A stretch of 64,000 nucleotides of DNA from Antedon mediterranea (Eukaryota > Echinodermata > Crinoidea > Comatulida > Antedonidae). Shown piece by piece: positions 31,978 to 44,300 of the stretch. Where the stretch lies: the NCBI RefSeq assembly GCF_964355755.1, contig NC_092675.1, positions 17,003,312-17,067,311 on the forward strand, in the 5' to 3' direction. How positions within the stretch are numbered: the stretch's first letter is position 1; every line of letters starts with the position of its first letter. Below the pieces are notes generated by a model. That model was not told where the DNA came from. It saw only the letters and a program-made list of their open reading frames with translations, and did not search any database. Both the position numbers and the translations under genes were made by a program.

Positions 31978-32322
31978 TCAACCAATTATACCAATCAACC
32001 AATAAGTACTTAACGATTTGAATGCCGTGTGGGTGGCCTGGAAGAACGCTGCCAGCGTTCGTCGTACCGGGCGTGTTACACGCGCGGCCGTTGAAAGGCC
32101 GCCGAACGGCAGAGTCAAATAGAGGTAATTGTGACTTTCGTCGGAAGCGCAACCAGTGCTGATCCTAATCCACAATAGGCAAGCGTCTTTCAGTCTATTG
32201 TGGCAGCCCAGCCGCGCGCCTTGACTTAGCCCCAGCACAGCAGGATGAATAATGCTGTCTCCATACTGAACCTGCGGAGCCGAATGAACCGTTTGTTCAG
32301 ACTTGTCGAAATGGGTCGTCAA
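31978..32322 (-). other. Unassigned CpG-rich ORF in the composite element
   Basis: A 114-codon ORF with RPVRRTLAAFFQATHTAFKS near its end, overlapped by another minus-strand ORF in a second frame (31868-32152). GC and CpG content exceed the surroundings, as in other parts of the element. I do not recognise a domain. It may be decayed gag-like sequence or chance. Confidence 0.2.
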
Positions 32323-32494
32323 TCGCGCTATTTCTTTTCAGCGAGAAAACGGTGGACTTGTGTCCCGGGATCGCATATTGAATGTTAACTTGAACCGCAG
32401 CTCCTATGGTGAGCGCCTCTCTCCCCGGCGCCACTATTTCTCATTCCACGACAGGGATTGTGAGAAGCTTGTCTAGAAGTAGAAGCCTGGTCTC

Positions 32495-32866
32495 TTTGCA
32501 CAATTATAATTGTCCCTCCCTTTGTAAATTTGAACCTGCAAGTGAAAAAGAAATTTCTGAAATTGTCAAAAACTCTTGCAGTTTTGATCCAGTTCCTACT
32601 CTGTTAATTAAGAGAACTGCTGTTGTTTTTGTTCCACTAATTACACGTGTCGTTAATCTGTCTTTGGAAACTGGGGTTTTCCCTGATATTTGTAAAATCT
32701 CGCACATACGTCCTAAATTAAAGAAATCGGGTCTTGATCCTGAAAAGCTATCCAATTACAGACCAGTATCAAATCTGTGTTTTCTTGAAACAGGGTTGTG
32801 ATTAGCGCCTTGAGCACTTTTAGTGGATATGTGCGCTATAATTGTTATATTATATTATATTATGAT
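32495..32866 (+). mobile_element. Internally deleted CR1/L2-like LINE
   Basis: The frame encodes LCKFEPASEKEISEIVKNSC, FDPVPTLLIKR, LSLETGVFPDICKISHIRP and LKKSGLDPEKLSNYRPVSNL, the N-terminal part of a CR1/Jockey-type reverse transcriptase. It then jumps directly into a 3' tail (TTAGCGCCTTGAGCAC, TGTGCGCTATAA) ending in a TATAT microsatellite. The catalytic YADD region is absent, so the RT-to-tail junction marks a deletion of most of ORF2. It is sense to the window and nested in the DIRS-like composite. Confidence 0.75.
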
Positions 32867-33385
32867 GTGCCGGCGGAGGGGGTAGCTGCTCTGCTTTAAC
32901 TTCTGCACTCGGGCCGTCCTGTCAATGGACCTTGGTCTTCATAGACCCGCTCCTTAGCTCGGAGCCGCGGTGGTGTAGCTATCGAACTGCTTCTGCAACA
33001 GGAAAGGCTGTTGTTAGAGCATGAATAAGGCATATAGGCCTGTGGATATTTTTGCTCTTTCGCAATTAGATCGACACGCTCCACGAGCTCCGGGGGTCTA
33101 GTTGTGCAACCGGGCATGTAGATAACTGTTAACTTTGTGCGCAAAAATCGAACGTCGAAAAGCGTTACGAAGACGGAATATAGGCTTTGGTTCATGGTAT
33201 GTGAAATCAAGAACGGACAGTATAGCCTACCGTCATCCGTTTCACGACCCCCTTCTTCCCCACCCTTGGCACCCTCCTCGCTCTCACTGCTGCAACAATC
33301 GCTTGCCGTAACTTCGGAGAAATCTCACCCCCGGAACTAGCTGAGGCCTCAGTGGGTGCAGGCATGATTGGAGGTGCATTAGGCT

Positions 33386-35010
33386 CAGTGGTGTTGCCAG
33401 CGGGGAGCTACGGGGGCTCTAGCCCCCTCGTCGGGGAGCCAAGCCTCCCCGTCGGGGAACACGGGTACTTTTTGTCGGGGAATATAATATACAGTAAAAA
33501 ACGTTCGCGTTCCCTTCATACAGCTTCAGCGCCTAGAAAACCACGACGTTCCATTGACCGTGAGAGTACGTCAGAGGGCTATTATGCACTTTTATGCATT
33601 CATTATTGCCAGCGATCTAACTTACTACTAAACATTAGCTAGGTACGCACTTGTCTGGCGGTATCCCTTTGTACGAATCGTTCAACGTTGGGTCGAGGCG
33701 CGTGATATCAAGTTCCATCCAGGGACCAAAATGTGTAATGTAGTTATTTTCCAGGCGAAGTTTACCGATGGTTACCGAAGGGAACACGGGTACTTTTTGT
33801 CGGGGAATATAATATACAGTAAAAAGCGTTCGCGTTCACTTTCGTAGCTAGCTTCAGCGCCAAGAAAACCGCGACGTTTCATTGACCGTGAGAGTACGTC
33901 AGAGTGATATTATGCACTTTATATGCATTCATTATTGCCAGCGATCTAACTTACTACTAAACAATAGCTAGGTACGCACTTGTCTGTCGGTATCCCTTTG
34001 TACGAATCGTTCAACGTTGGGTCGAGACGCGTGATATCATGTTCCATCCAGGAACCAAAATGTGTACTGTAGTTATTTTCCAGGCGAAGTTTACCGACGG
34101 TTACGTCGTGTACTGCGTCGACGTACGCTACACACAGCAAAAACGAATTATGTTAATTGTTCGTATGTTCACCAATTTTTTAATTTACAAGTAACCTTCT
34201 GTACCGTGGGGCACCTAAAATAAATTTTTCATCCATTACTAAACAAAAAAAAACATGCCATTTTCGCTTAGCCAACACCTTATTATAGCTAAGTTATTAC
34301 ATTTTCAATGTCCTGTATGTCATGAATTTCTCACCACTCGGAAGTCCAGATGGTACGCACGCATACACTTGGGAGGAATAAACTTATTTCCCCCACTGAA
34401 AAAGGTCTACGCTTGCGTTTTTTAAGCCTCTAGGCCTGATGTTTCCAAAGTATAAAATGCAATTTTTTTAAGACCTGCAGCTCTAGTTTTAAACATTTTC
34501 TTAGCTCAGCCCCAATGGCAACAATAAAGCTGGTCATATTTCGAAGTACAAGAAGTGCATTTTCCGGGACCTAACATCTCTATTTTTCAAACATTTCTTA
34601 GCTCAGTCACAACCATGATAGGGACTTGTATATTTTGTTTCATGTTTTGAAGTAGGCCTATAATAAGTCCAATTTCCGGGACCTCCAACTCTATTTTTCT
34701 AAATTTTCTTTGAACTTTTATTTTTTAAATTGAAAAATATGGATTGAAACAGTCATCGCGCATCGTTTTTTTGCACGCAGTATTTTATTTATGCATTATA
34801 AAAAATGGAAAAAATGGCTACCCTAAATCTGATTAAAATGACCTCAAATGACGCTAGAACGCGTTGCTTCCGGGGGCACCGCCCCCTGGACCCCACCAGG
34901 GGCCCTTGGCGGCCCCCTGGCCCCCAACCTAGTGATGCTCGCTTCGCTCGCATAGCCCCCTCGTCGGGGAATGTAGCTCCCGCGTCGGTAAGATCCTGGC
35001 GCCACCCCTG
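33386..35010. mobile_element. Non-autonomous hAT-like element with perfect 8-bp target duplication
   Basis: It is flanked by ATTAGGCT on both sides (33378-33385 and 35011-35018). The left end is CAGTGGTGTTGCCAGC; the right end, read in reverse, is CAGGGGTGGCGCCAGG. Both are typical hAT termini. Subterminal GC-rich hairpins lie at 33405-33460 (CGGGGAGCC motifs) and 34868-34970 (GGGGGCACCGCCCCC). An internal tandem duplication of period 325 bp spans 33456-34100. No transposase is encoded in its 1625 bp. Confidence 0.85.
33456..34100. repeat. 325-bp tandem duplication inside the hAT-like element
   Basis: GGAACACGGGTACTTTTTGT starts at 33456 and 33781. The copies share AATATAATATACAGTAAAAA, TTGACCGTGAGAGTACGTC and TTTGTACGAATCGTTCAACG. 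Divergence is higher than in the 21585-22578 duplication. Confidence 0.9.
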
Positions 35011-35563
35011 ATTAGGCTATTGTAGCTGCAACCGCGGCTGATCTGAATGTACAAAATGAAGTGTCAACTATGACTCAGCTAGAAAACCAGACCAGTGAGG
35101 CAAGAAGCATAGACAAGATCTCTGACCCTGAAACATGTAGGCCTATATGGAGTTCATGCCAGGCCCTACGAAATGATGTCTAACCAACCACAATGTTAAA
35201 GTGCTAGGCAATATGCATGGTCAAACATTTGACCCTGTAAGATCTAGGCCTCATATGAGAACATGTATCAAATTTAAGAAACTCCTACAAGGCCTAACCA
35301 CTATATGTTTAGGCAGTAGGCTTGAAAGCTGCCTTGCTAGATTTAGGCTGATTTAGGCCTGGCCCCTGTCTGTAGTGCTGCAAACATCTGAGCCAGTTCA
35401 ATGAATCTCTAGTAACCAAGAAAAATCACTTCGCTTGATATAATAGCAGCAATCCCAGTATTAAACTCTCTACAACTGCAAGACACTGCTGTGTGCAAGC
35501 TCTTTGAAGATCCTTTCTACTCTTTCATTATTATCTCCAAAGATAGTGTACACTACCTTTGTT

Positions 35564-36671
35564 GGGTGTCACGAAACCTAAGACCACGAAAGCTAAGACC
35601 CCCTATCCCCTAAGACCTAAGATCACGAAAGCTAAGACCCAAGACCTAAGATTACAAATTCTAAGATATACTACAGCTTAAAAACAATACTTGTTTATCC
35701 ATACATAATAATTTTAAACACAGTAGGTTTCATTTATTACCATAAATATAATTTAATACTACCGCAAAACATAGATAAACTCACATTATTTTCGCCCGTT
35801 GAGTAAATGTATATTTTTTCTTTACAACAAACAAACTTGACGGGTTGTTTGTTGGTATATATTTACTCCAATGTGTTGGTTCAGAGGATGTTTTTCTTAC
35901 GCACCTGCCTTTCTTGTATTTTGACTCCAAATTTGTTGACTACTTTATCCTGAATACCACACTTTAAAATTAGGACTTATAAGTACTTTCAGAAGGAGAA
36001 ACACATAATAACAAATAAATAAATCCTTTAAATTTATGATTTTACAGACGTTTCTTTGTATACTGTAATGCAACTCCGCTCCCCATGCTCAATGTTTTTG
36101 TTTCTATGGAGCGCCAAAAGAGCAAAAATAATAGTACAAGTATAAAAACAGAAAGAAAACGAAACAAAAAAACTTATCATGATTTTTAAGTTAAAATTTA
36201 TTTGCCAGTATTTATTTCTTCGTACTTGCATGATTATACTATTATCATTACAATTTTAATTTTACATTGTTCCATCCACACTGTAGATGGACTCCAACAG
36301 AGTTTTCAGCCCTCTATATAATTTTTGCTCTTTTGACGTTCCATAGAAACAAAAACATTGAGCATGGGGAGCTCGAGGAGTTACATTGCAGTATACTGCA
36401 TGCTACTAGTGTACTGTAGGCTAGTCATTTTGTGTGCGAGAAAAACGTCTGTAAAATCATCAATTTAAAAATGTATTTGTTACTTTTTATGTGATTCTTT
36501 TTCATGAAAGTGCCAATTCTAAGGTGTGGTATTCAGAATAAATGTTGGGAGTTAAAATACAAGGCAGGTGCGAAAGATAAATATTTGTAATCTTAGGTCT
36601 TGGGTCTTAGCTTTCGTGATCTTAGGTCTTAGGGGATCTTAGCTTTCGTGGTCTTAGGTTTCGTGACACCC
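35564..36671. mobile_element. 1.1-kb near-palindromic foldback element
   Basis: It begins GGGTGTCACGAAACCTAAGA and ends with the reverse complement TCTTAGGTTTCGTGACACCC. Nearly the whole length is self-complementary. Inner pairs include CGCACCTGCCTTTCTTGTAT with ATACAAGGCAGGTGCG, and CCCCATGCTCAATGTTTTTG with CAAAAACATTGAGCATGGGG. The arms meet at about 36215. The terminal 90 bp consist of CTAAGACC and CGAAAGCTAAGACC units. No coding frame. Confidence 0.85.
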
Positions 36672-37455
36672 TATCTTGGGTTATCTCGAAAAGAAATGAC
36701 GGTGGTGGTTGCGGGCAGGCTCCCACTTGAGGGCATAGTTTATGGACTAAACCACTTGTGGAGAGGGGAATGAAAACTTCTACTTTTCGAGTTATATTTC
36801 GCTCTTCGAAGAGAAAGGCTATTGTTGGTTTATCCAGGTCAGCTAGTCACGAAATAGACTTTGTTTTTATATGAATGAAAAGTTTTTCATGCTGGGCCGC
36901 GTATGGCCTGATTTTGCCGCTGGCCCGGTAGACCTTTGTAGCAGTATCAATACCCAGATACTATTTCTACATTCAATTACTTAAATTCAACAAACCTATA
37001 TTTAACGAAAAATGCCAATTACAATAAATAAAAGAAAAAAATAATTAAAAAATGTTTTTGTTAAATAGTCCAAATTTTACCTAATAGTTTTCACTTGACT
37101 AAAAATTGGATCAGGAAAAATATGATTTTCCTGATAAAACCGTAATTTTAATTTTAAAATAACAAGTCAACTGGAAGCCTATTAATGTCTGGAAGTAAGG
37201 TTTTTGGTTAAATATTAATTAATATTAATATTTTTTCTTTACGTTTATTAACTATTTGTTATCAACGTTATTAAAGTTGTGTTAAAGATTTAAAAAAAAA
37301 CTACAAAAACTTTATTATTCCACCATTAGGGCATTGAAAAATAAGTGCTATAGAGTATAAACAAGGATATGATAAGGTTTACAGTATATAATTAATTTTC
37401 CAACATGTCTCTGTTTTTACAGTAATATTTAATAAAAAATGTTCGCTTGTACTTT

Positions 37456-37720
37456 AGTCTAGGGCCTGGGTCAGATTTGTATGCATTTAATTTAGGAGAG
37501 AATATCTCAACTGTATAGGCCTATGTGCCAAATTTTCTATCCGGGGCGAACATGCCCAAAACTGGGGTCAAAGGTTAAAAATGTGCGGTTTTGGGCATGT
37601 TCGCCCCGGATAGCAAATTTGGCACATATCCCATGTTGTTCCTTGGGGTCAAATTATCCTATAACAGTTGAGATATTCTCTCCTAAATTAAATGCATACA
37701 AATCTGACCCAGGTCCAGAC
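37456..37720. mobile_element. Palindromic MITE with target duplication TACTTT
   Basis: Ends AGTCTAGGGCCTGGGTCAGA and TCTGACCCAGGTCCAGAC flank two arms of about 120 bp, nearly perfectly inverted (TTAGGAGAGAATATCTCAAC and GTTGAGATATTCTCTCCTAA; CCGGGGCGAACATGCCCAAA and its complement). TACTTT occurs at 37450-37455 and 37721-37726. The left arm lacks about 30 bp present on the right. It lies 450 bp upstream of the next gene's ATG. Confidence 0.85.
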
Positions 37721-37789
37721 TACTTTGCTTGAAGAAAAATCAATGCTGAAATTGACTTTAAAAAAGAGGGCGGTATCATTATAAAAACG

Positions 37790-38176
37790 AAAAACACGAG
37801 AAATGACCTTTGACAATTAATTCTTTGGGACTCTTTTGAGAGTCGCGAGTTTGTAGTAGATTTGTTGACAAAATGTACTTTCTACTCTACCATTTCAGAG
37901 AGTATCGTTTATGGTTATTGGTACATAATTAGACATTCATAATGTCATACTTTTGTGCCTGACTTTATTTTGTTGTTTTCTTGAGGTAAATGGTTGCAAT
38001 TTATAGGAATTTGTGAAGGCCAAAACTTGTGAGTGAGCAGCTAGCTAGCCGTCAACTCATCATCCAGAGCAGTCCGAATGAAGGTTGCCTGACTGGATCG
38101 GACGGTTATATACATTAAAGTTTAATAACACTTTTGTTTGCGTTTGAAGCGGAAGTAAGTTACGTCCGAATTGAAT
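37790..38176 (+). promoter_or_regulatory. ARHGAP45-like: Probable promoter/5' UTR of the RhoGAP gene
   Basis: A modestly CpG-richer stretch immediately before the first coding exon. GCGGAAGTAAG (38149-38159) fits an ETS-factor core. No TATA box is evident at a useful distance, and the transcription start cannot be fixed from sequence. Confidence 0.3.
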
Positions 38177-38338
38177 ATGTCGGCAGTAGGTAACAAATTG
38201 TTTTTACCAGCCAATAAACAGCAGAAGAGACCCCCGAAAAGCCAACCATTAACGGACGGTAATCAAAACCAACCAAATCAGGCTACAGGAAGTAATGGAG
38301 GTCTGCAGAAAAGTTCCCAAATTCAAACTGGCAATACA
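38177..38338 (+). CDS. ARHGAP45-like: RhoGAP gene exon 1
   Basis: 162 nt from ATG to the donor GTAAGT, ending in phase 0. It encodes MSAVGNKLFLPANKQQKRPP followed by a Gln/Asn-rich segment ending IQTGNT. The ATG is the first in this frame and the preceding stretch is GC-richer than average. The exon has no conserved domain, so support comes from the phase match to the exon at 52951 and the good donor. Confidence 0.65.
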
Positions 38339-41300
38339 GTAAGTACTATAGAATAGGATTGTGAATTATTTTATTGAGGCCTAGCCTAATAAATAGCTAG
38401 TGCTCGAAGCCTATTAAGTATTATTATTCGATGAAGTGCCATGTTTTGTTTACTTTTAATATTTTTTTATACCCTGGGCTATCTTAAATTTTTAATAATA
38501 GTAATACAACGAGTTGTACAGTAAATGTCTTTACGATGATCAATAGTGCCATGCCATGCAGTGAATGAACGCCTGGGACGACCAGGCCTCCGGCATATGA
38601 TACATATAGAAAAAACATCCCTCTTAAAAAATGGTGAAAAAAGACAATAGTCAATAAAAGGAGATGGTGAGTAAAAAAAAAATGGCTTTGGTGATGTTTC
38701 AAACCTCGGAGCAACGCTTCAGGAGTCCTTAGAACTGGCCACTCAGCCAATCCCGATTGGCTTACGATGGAGCGATGTCATAGCATATTAGTAGGCCTAT
38801 TTATCAAACGTCTATTGCAAGTTCGTCAAAATATTGATTGTCGTAAGGCAGGATAGACACTATGTTTTTTATATCTCTGTTTTTTGCTTTAATTTATTGT
38901 AAATATTTATTATGTTTATGTCTCCAAAATGTTGCTAATCATAATATGATAGATATCAATCAGACAGATATTTTCCACTACATATAGTATCTACTGTATC
39001 CACAACTGTAACCATGTGTATGGATTTAATCTGATTGCATAAACTTTGTTATTATAAGAAGTTAGGTGTAGTGTAGTAATACTGTAGTAGTATTACAAGT
39101 TAGGTGTAGTGTAGTAATACTACTATATAGTATTACTAAACATTAAAGCTTTGTAAATTTATTATGTAATATGTATACCGGTACACATCCACATCTACAC
39201 AGTAACGTTACATCTATAATGTAATCTGCAGTATTTTTATTCCATATCATCAAAATGTTGAGGTTTTTTAATAGTAAATATTGCAGTTATTGTATTAACT
39301 TTTTTTTATTCTTCAAAGTAGCTGTGATTGCTCAAGTACATGACGACCTTCAGTCAATGTTAATGTCATTAACGCATGGATAATGAATAATATAATCATT
39401 CACTTGAATGCTTAGGTACTTGCTTAGTAAACCTAGGTTATGTTTATTGTTAAATTAATCAATTCAAGTCATACTACTAATGTATATACTTAAGTAGCAA
39501 TACAATAATTACAAACCTACTGTGATGAGTTTTATGAATGAATTAGGATTGTCTGTGAATAATGTGGTTGTGCTACTGTATAGCAAAGTTTAGTGAAGTG
39601 GCTGGTCCAAATTTCATTTAAATTAAATCAATATTGCATCCTCTTCTCCCCCCCCCCCCTCCTTACATCAAGATAATAACTACTGAAATAAGTAAGAACA
39701 TACAGTACTGTTAGCTCAAATCAAAAAGACTTTCAATTAGATTGGATCATGATATTTCAGACTATCTTACTATTTTAGTAATTCTTAATCTCACGATCTT
39801 GACTTTTTGGCACAGGTCTATCGCTAAGATTTTTGGCTTTAATTTTAATTCTGTATTCCAAAACATTTTGTACATTATTATACGCTATGCTTATTTCCGA
39901 CCCTGAGGTATCTTGAGAATTTGGCAGGAACAAAGTGATTGGGCATTAACAACTTGGATTTTAATCTAATTATTTGTATCATACTACTGGATCCAAGATT
40001 TATTGCCTATAGTACTAGTTAGAATAAAGATAACACTTACCAATGTAATGTTGTTTGTCAAATTATAAATAGTGCTTTTAACAATACACTTTCTCTGCGA
40101 TATGGATTATTCGGTATCCTGTATGCAAATGGGCAGACCAGTATGGTATTAAAATGATTATAGAAAATAAAGGCAAATCTACAATAAACCATGTAGTTAC
40201 AAGCACAAACAATAATATTAATTTTGGGGGTCAAACATGCTTATACTGTAGTTAAAATTGTATACTGTACATAGTTCCTTAATGCTTGTTTCACACAATA
40301 GTGTAGTATCACCACTGCATCGTACATATTGCTGTACAATATATATTAGGTAGTATAAATTCTGGAAGAATCTTATTAAGAATTAAAGAAATTGGTGATA
40401 GGTACAGTTTTTAGTATTTCATATTGGTTGCTATGATTATGGCAGAGCATTCGTCACCATTTTGTACAAGTTTTAGTGTTTTCTGGATGACACATTTCCT
40501 GGGCTAGCCTCTGATTCATTCTGGCATGTGAGCTAAAGTTCTCTGCTTTATGTCAATCTTTGACCCTCAGCGTGCTGTTCAACAAACTCCTCATATTTGA
40601 TCTTTGACCTTTATGAAATATGGACATACAGTAATGGTTCATGTGGTGATTTAAGCGAGTTGTATTTATAAATAACTAACATTAACAGTGAAATTTAATG
40701 TAGATAAAAACATTAAATAATGTTGATTTATAACTTTAAAAGTTGTAGTTAGTCATATGGATGTTCAGGCAATTATTTTACTTAAGTGTACAGTACATTA
40801 TAAATTATTTTATGAAAATTTAAAAAAAATAAAAAATTGGATGATTGTACAGGTATAATATGAACCTAGCTCTCATTTTTAAATGCTAAATAATTCAATA
40901 ATATTTATTATTTAGTTAAAAATGTAATTGTGATAATATTACTGTACTATAGTAGTAGTAGTAGTAAGTCTACACCTTGTAGTAGGGCTGGGTGCTTAAT
41001 GTACTAGTAGTAAGTCTACACCTTGTAGTAAGTCTACACCTTGTAGTAGGGCTGGGTGCTTAATGTACTAGGAAAAGTCTACACCTTGTAGTAGGGCTGG
41101 GTGCTTAATGTACTAATAGTAAGTCTACACCTTGTAGTAGGGCTGGGTGATTAATGTACTAGTAGTAAGTCTACACCTTGTAGTAGGGCTGGGTGATTAA
41201 TGTACTAGTAGTAAGTCTACACCTTGTAGTAGGGCTGGGTGCTTAATGTACTAGGAAAAGTCTACACCTTGTAGTAGGGCTGGGTGCTTAATGTACTAGG

Positions 41301-44300
41301 AAAAGTCTACACCTTGTAGTAGGGCTGGGTGCTTAATGTACTAATAGTAAGTCTACACCTTGTAGTAGTGCTGGGTGATTAATGTACTAGTAGTAAGTCT
41401 ACACCTTGTAGTAGTAGGGCGGGGTGCTTAATGTACTAGTAGTAATTCTACACCTTGTAGTAGGGCTAGGTGCTTAAATCCTCTCTAGAAGAATACAGAA
41501 ATGTAGACTTTATAGTGTGAACACACTGGTACAAATAATTCACAATGGTCACCTATAATTCGTCAAATTGGCATTTCCATGAGAAAGGGGCAAAACTACA
41601 TGACCTGAAAATTTCATTCGCAAAATATTATAATGTTATACCTTTCCTGCATTGCATATTAGTTAATTATCATAATTTCTTTAATATTTCGGAAAATATG
41701 AAGAAAATAGCGACATAAATTTAACTAAAGCACTAAATTTCCTATGTAATACGAGTTACTGTACAGAAAGATGTTCTCTCTATGAACTTATTTTTTGGAT
41801 TAAAATGAAAATACTTGTTATAGTTTTTCTAAGAAGTACAGTACTGCATTGTTAGTTGATGTTTAAGAATGTTAATTAATCTTGTGAACAAATTGTTTCT
41901 GTAATTAGACTTTAATATATCCTGGATATAATGTAACGATATACCATTTAAAATTTAATGATGGACATTTATAACATTATTTCAAAGTATTCTTGACATT
42001 ACATGGGTGTTACTTTGTAGCAATAACTTTTCAACCATAGCCTGCTTGCTAGTATAATGAGGAGAATTTAAATTAGCGTTTCCCTTTTTTGTAACACCAA
42101 TACCGATATTCTTTGTTCTATAATTTATTTATTTTTTCTTGCCGGTCTAGTATTGTTCATACTCTTACATTGAAGATTGACCCTCAAGGTTATTGTATAT
42201 GGAAATAACAACACAAACACTAATTCAACTACCAATAAAATGTAGCACAAGTATACCATGGAATAGCCCAAATGACAAATTAAATTCTAGTTCAGAGATT
42301 AGTGTTACATTACAACTTTATTCATTTCATCTATGTGTGATATGGCTATAATTTAACTAATTTAAAAATTATTTAGTGGTGACTACTGTAGTTCATAGAA
42401 TTAAAATATAATAATGTTGTCTTTTTAACCCTTGAATTAGGCCTACTCATATTGTTAAATGTTAGATTATTGGTTTTCCCTACTCGCATATTGTAACAAC
42501 AAATTCTTTGCATACCAAGTTTAGATTTATTATTATTTATTTCATAAATCCTTTAAATACATTAATGCCTTGTTCTTACAAATACATCAGAAGAGGTATA
42601 TTGAAATACACTTTCATACACTACTTATTGTGTATTTCCTGTGCAATATAAACCAATTGAAGATATATTAATCAGAATAATTTAATCACATCCAATAGTA
42701 TACTGTAGTGTGTATACATTAACAGAAAGATATACTGTACTGTTCGTCAAGTATTGATTACATGCATGTCAAAAGCCATTTAATAAATTTTTAAAGATCT
42801 TTTTTTTATCTTCAACAATGGTATATTCCTTGCAATTTGACATAAATATTAATCGATTTCTTGATTTAAAAAATCATGTTTGAATATGATTATTGACCAG
42901 AGTCACATAGATTAACATAATAAAGATATACAAAACAAAATGTACAACAAAAAAGGCCCTGGCAATAACAAAAAGTCATATCCGTCAATGGCCATCATCT
43001 TCATCACGAAACATTGGGAAATGTGACGGAGCTGACCGTGACGGAGATGGTGTATTTAGCTTAGGACAGCCCAGGATCACCCCGTAGGCATGTCTAGATA
43101 CCGTGAATAAATTGTACTTCCAGTTGAAAAAAACAGAAATTATAATTATTTAATGAGTTCTATACCGTTAGGATATGATGTTCAATAAAGGGACTCAACT
43201 AAAATTGTTCTAAAACCTCGTTTTATTGGCTTTTTTCCTCTTTTATTGAAAATAATGTGCGGCTAGTTTTATTTCCATATCTTCGTATATTTACAAAAGC
43301 ACAATCAATTCCTTGCCGTTCAATAAACTGTAGACAGCACATTTAAATTATGTGACGGTATATGACACAAACCTGTGGGACAAGCTTTTTCCAAACAAAA
43401 ACAAAAAGAGTGAGATTTAATATATGTAGAGATGTATTTTGAATAATAAAATCGCATGAAATCATGATTAACTAACTTTTTACAAAAGTCCTGTTATAAA
43501 ATATATACGGTGATTATAAAATTGAAGATGTACGATCGGGACATGAGGTTTTAGGGGGTTGCTTATAAAAATTAACAATATCAATGTTATTATCTTTGGT
43601 TTATGTAATTATATTACAATAATGTTGATTATGATACAAGTCAAGAATTTTTATTTTTTTATGATGAATTTTCAGTCTCTATTCCACCAAAGTATCGGGA
43701 CACGATTTAGACACTTACTGAAGAATGACCCATAATAGGAGTTAGCTTTTTAAATTTCAGTTCCCCTTCAAGTCTTTTGAAGAATATAAAATCATCTACA
43801 TATGCATGACGTACTACACTTTATTACCTTTTTCGCAGGTTAACATGCTCTCCAAGACAAGATCACGTTAATGACTTCCTGAAGGTTCATATAGAACATC
43901 ATGATAAAGAAACTCACGATAATTTCTGAATGTGAACCTATGTCGATCATACCCAATGTACCATGAAATGTCTGTATTTTGAAAAATGATGTCTATTTTG
44001 TGCCTATAGTACATATACCTGGATAGCCTTTAAAGTACCTCCAAGAGATAAATTCTACAAAAAATAAGAAAAGATTAGATCACCCTATCAGATAATGATG
44101 TCATCATTTCTTTTCTTGTTTTGTGTATGTAGTGTACCAATCACAGGACCAATCATCAGCTTTGCATTCCAATTTTGTACATCAACACGTTTCATGAATA
44201 ACTTTCACTCAGAAAATGTAATAATCCTAATAAAGAAACTCACGATAATTGAATCAGATTTGTTTGCATGTTATTTTGCCTTAATTACAATTTGCATTAT

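Larger units (their letters stand above)
30592..36860 (-). mobile_element. DIRS-like composite element, about 6.3 kb
   Basis: The outer ends are inverted repeats of about 165 bp. The left end has CGCTTACCTGTATAAACC, AGCCTTTCTC, ATATAACTCGAAAA and AACTATGCCCTCAAATGGGA. The right end carries the reverse complements, ending GGTTTATCCAGGTCAGCT. Its family is the same as 14094-15700, but the recombinase remnant near the left end reads on the minus strand, so the element is inverted relative to that copy. Inside are a deleted LINE, a hAT-like insertion (33386-35010) and a 1.1-kb near-palindrome (35564-36671). The CpG-rich interior 31100-32400 has minus-strand ORFs I cannot assign. No reverse transcriptase of its own was found. 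Confidence 0.65.

Noticed and set aside
32896-33210. 104-codon minus-strand ORF inside the DIRS-like composite
   Set aside because: No recognisable domain; CpG-rich decayed mobile-element sequence gives long ORFs by chance.
40440-40620. Stretch with repeated TTTGACCT-like blocks, considered as a nuclear-receptor element
   Set aside because: Only isolated half-site-like matches without conserved spacing.
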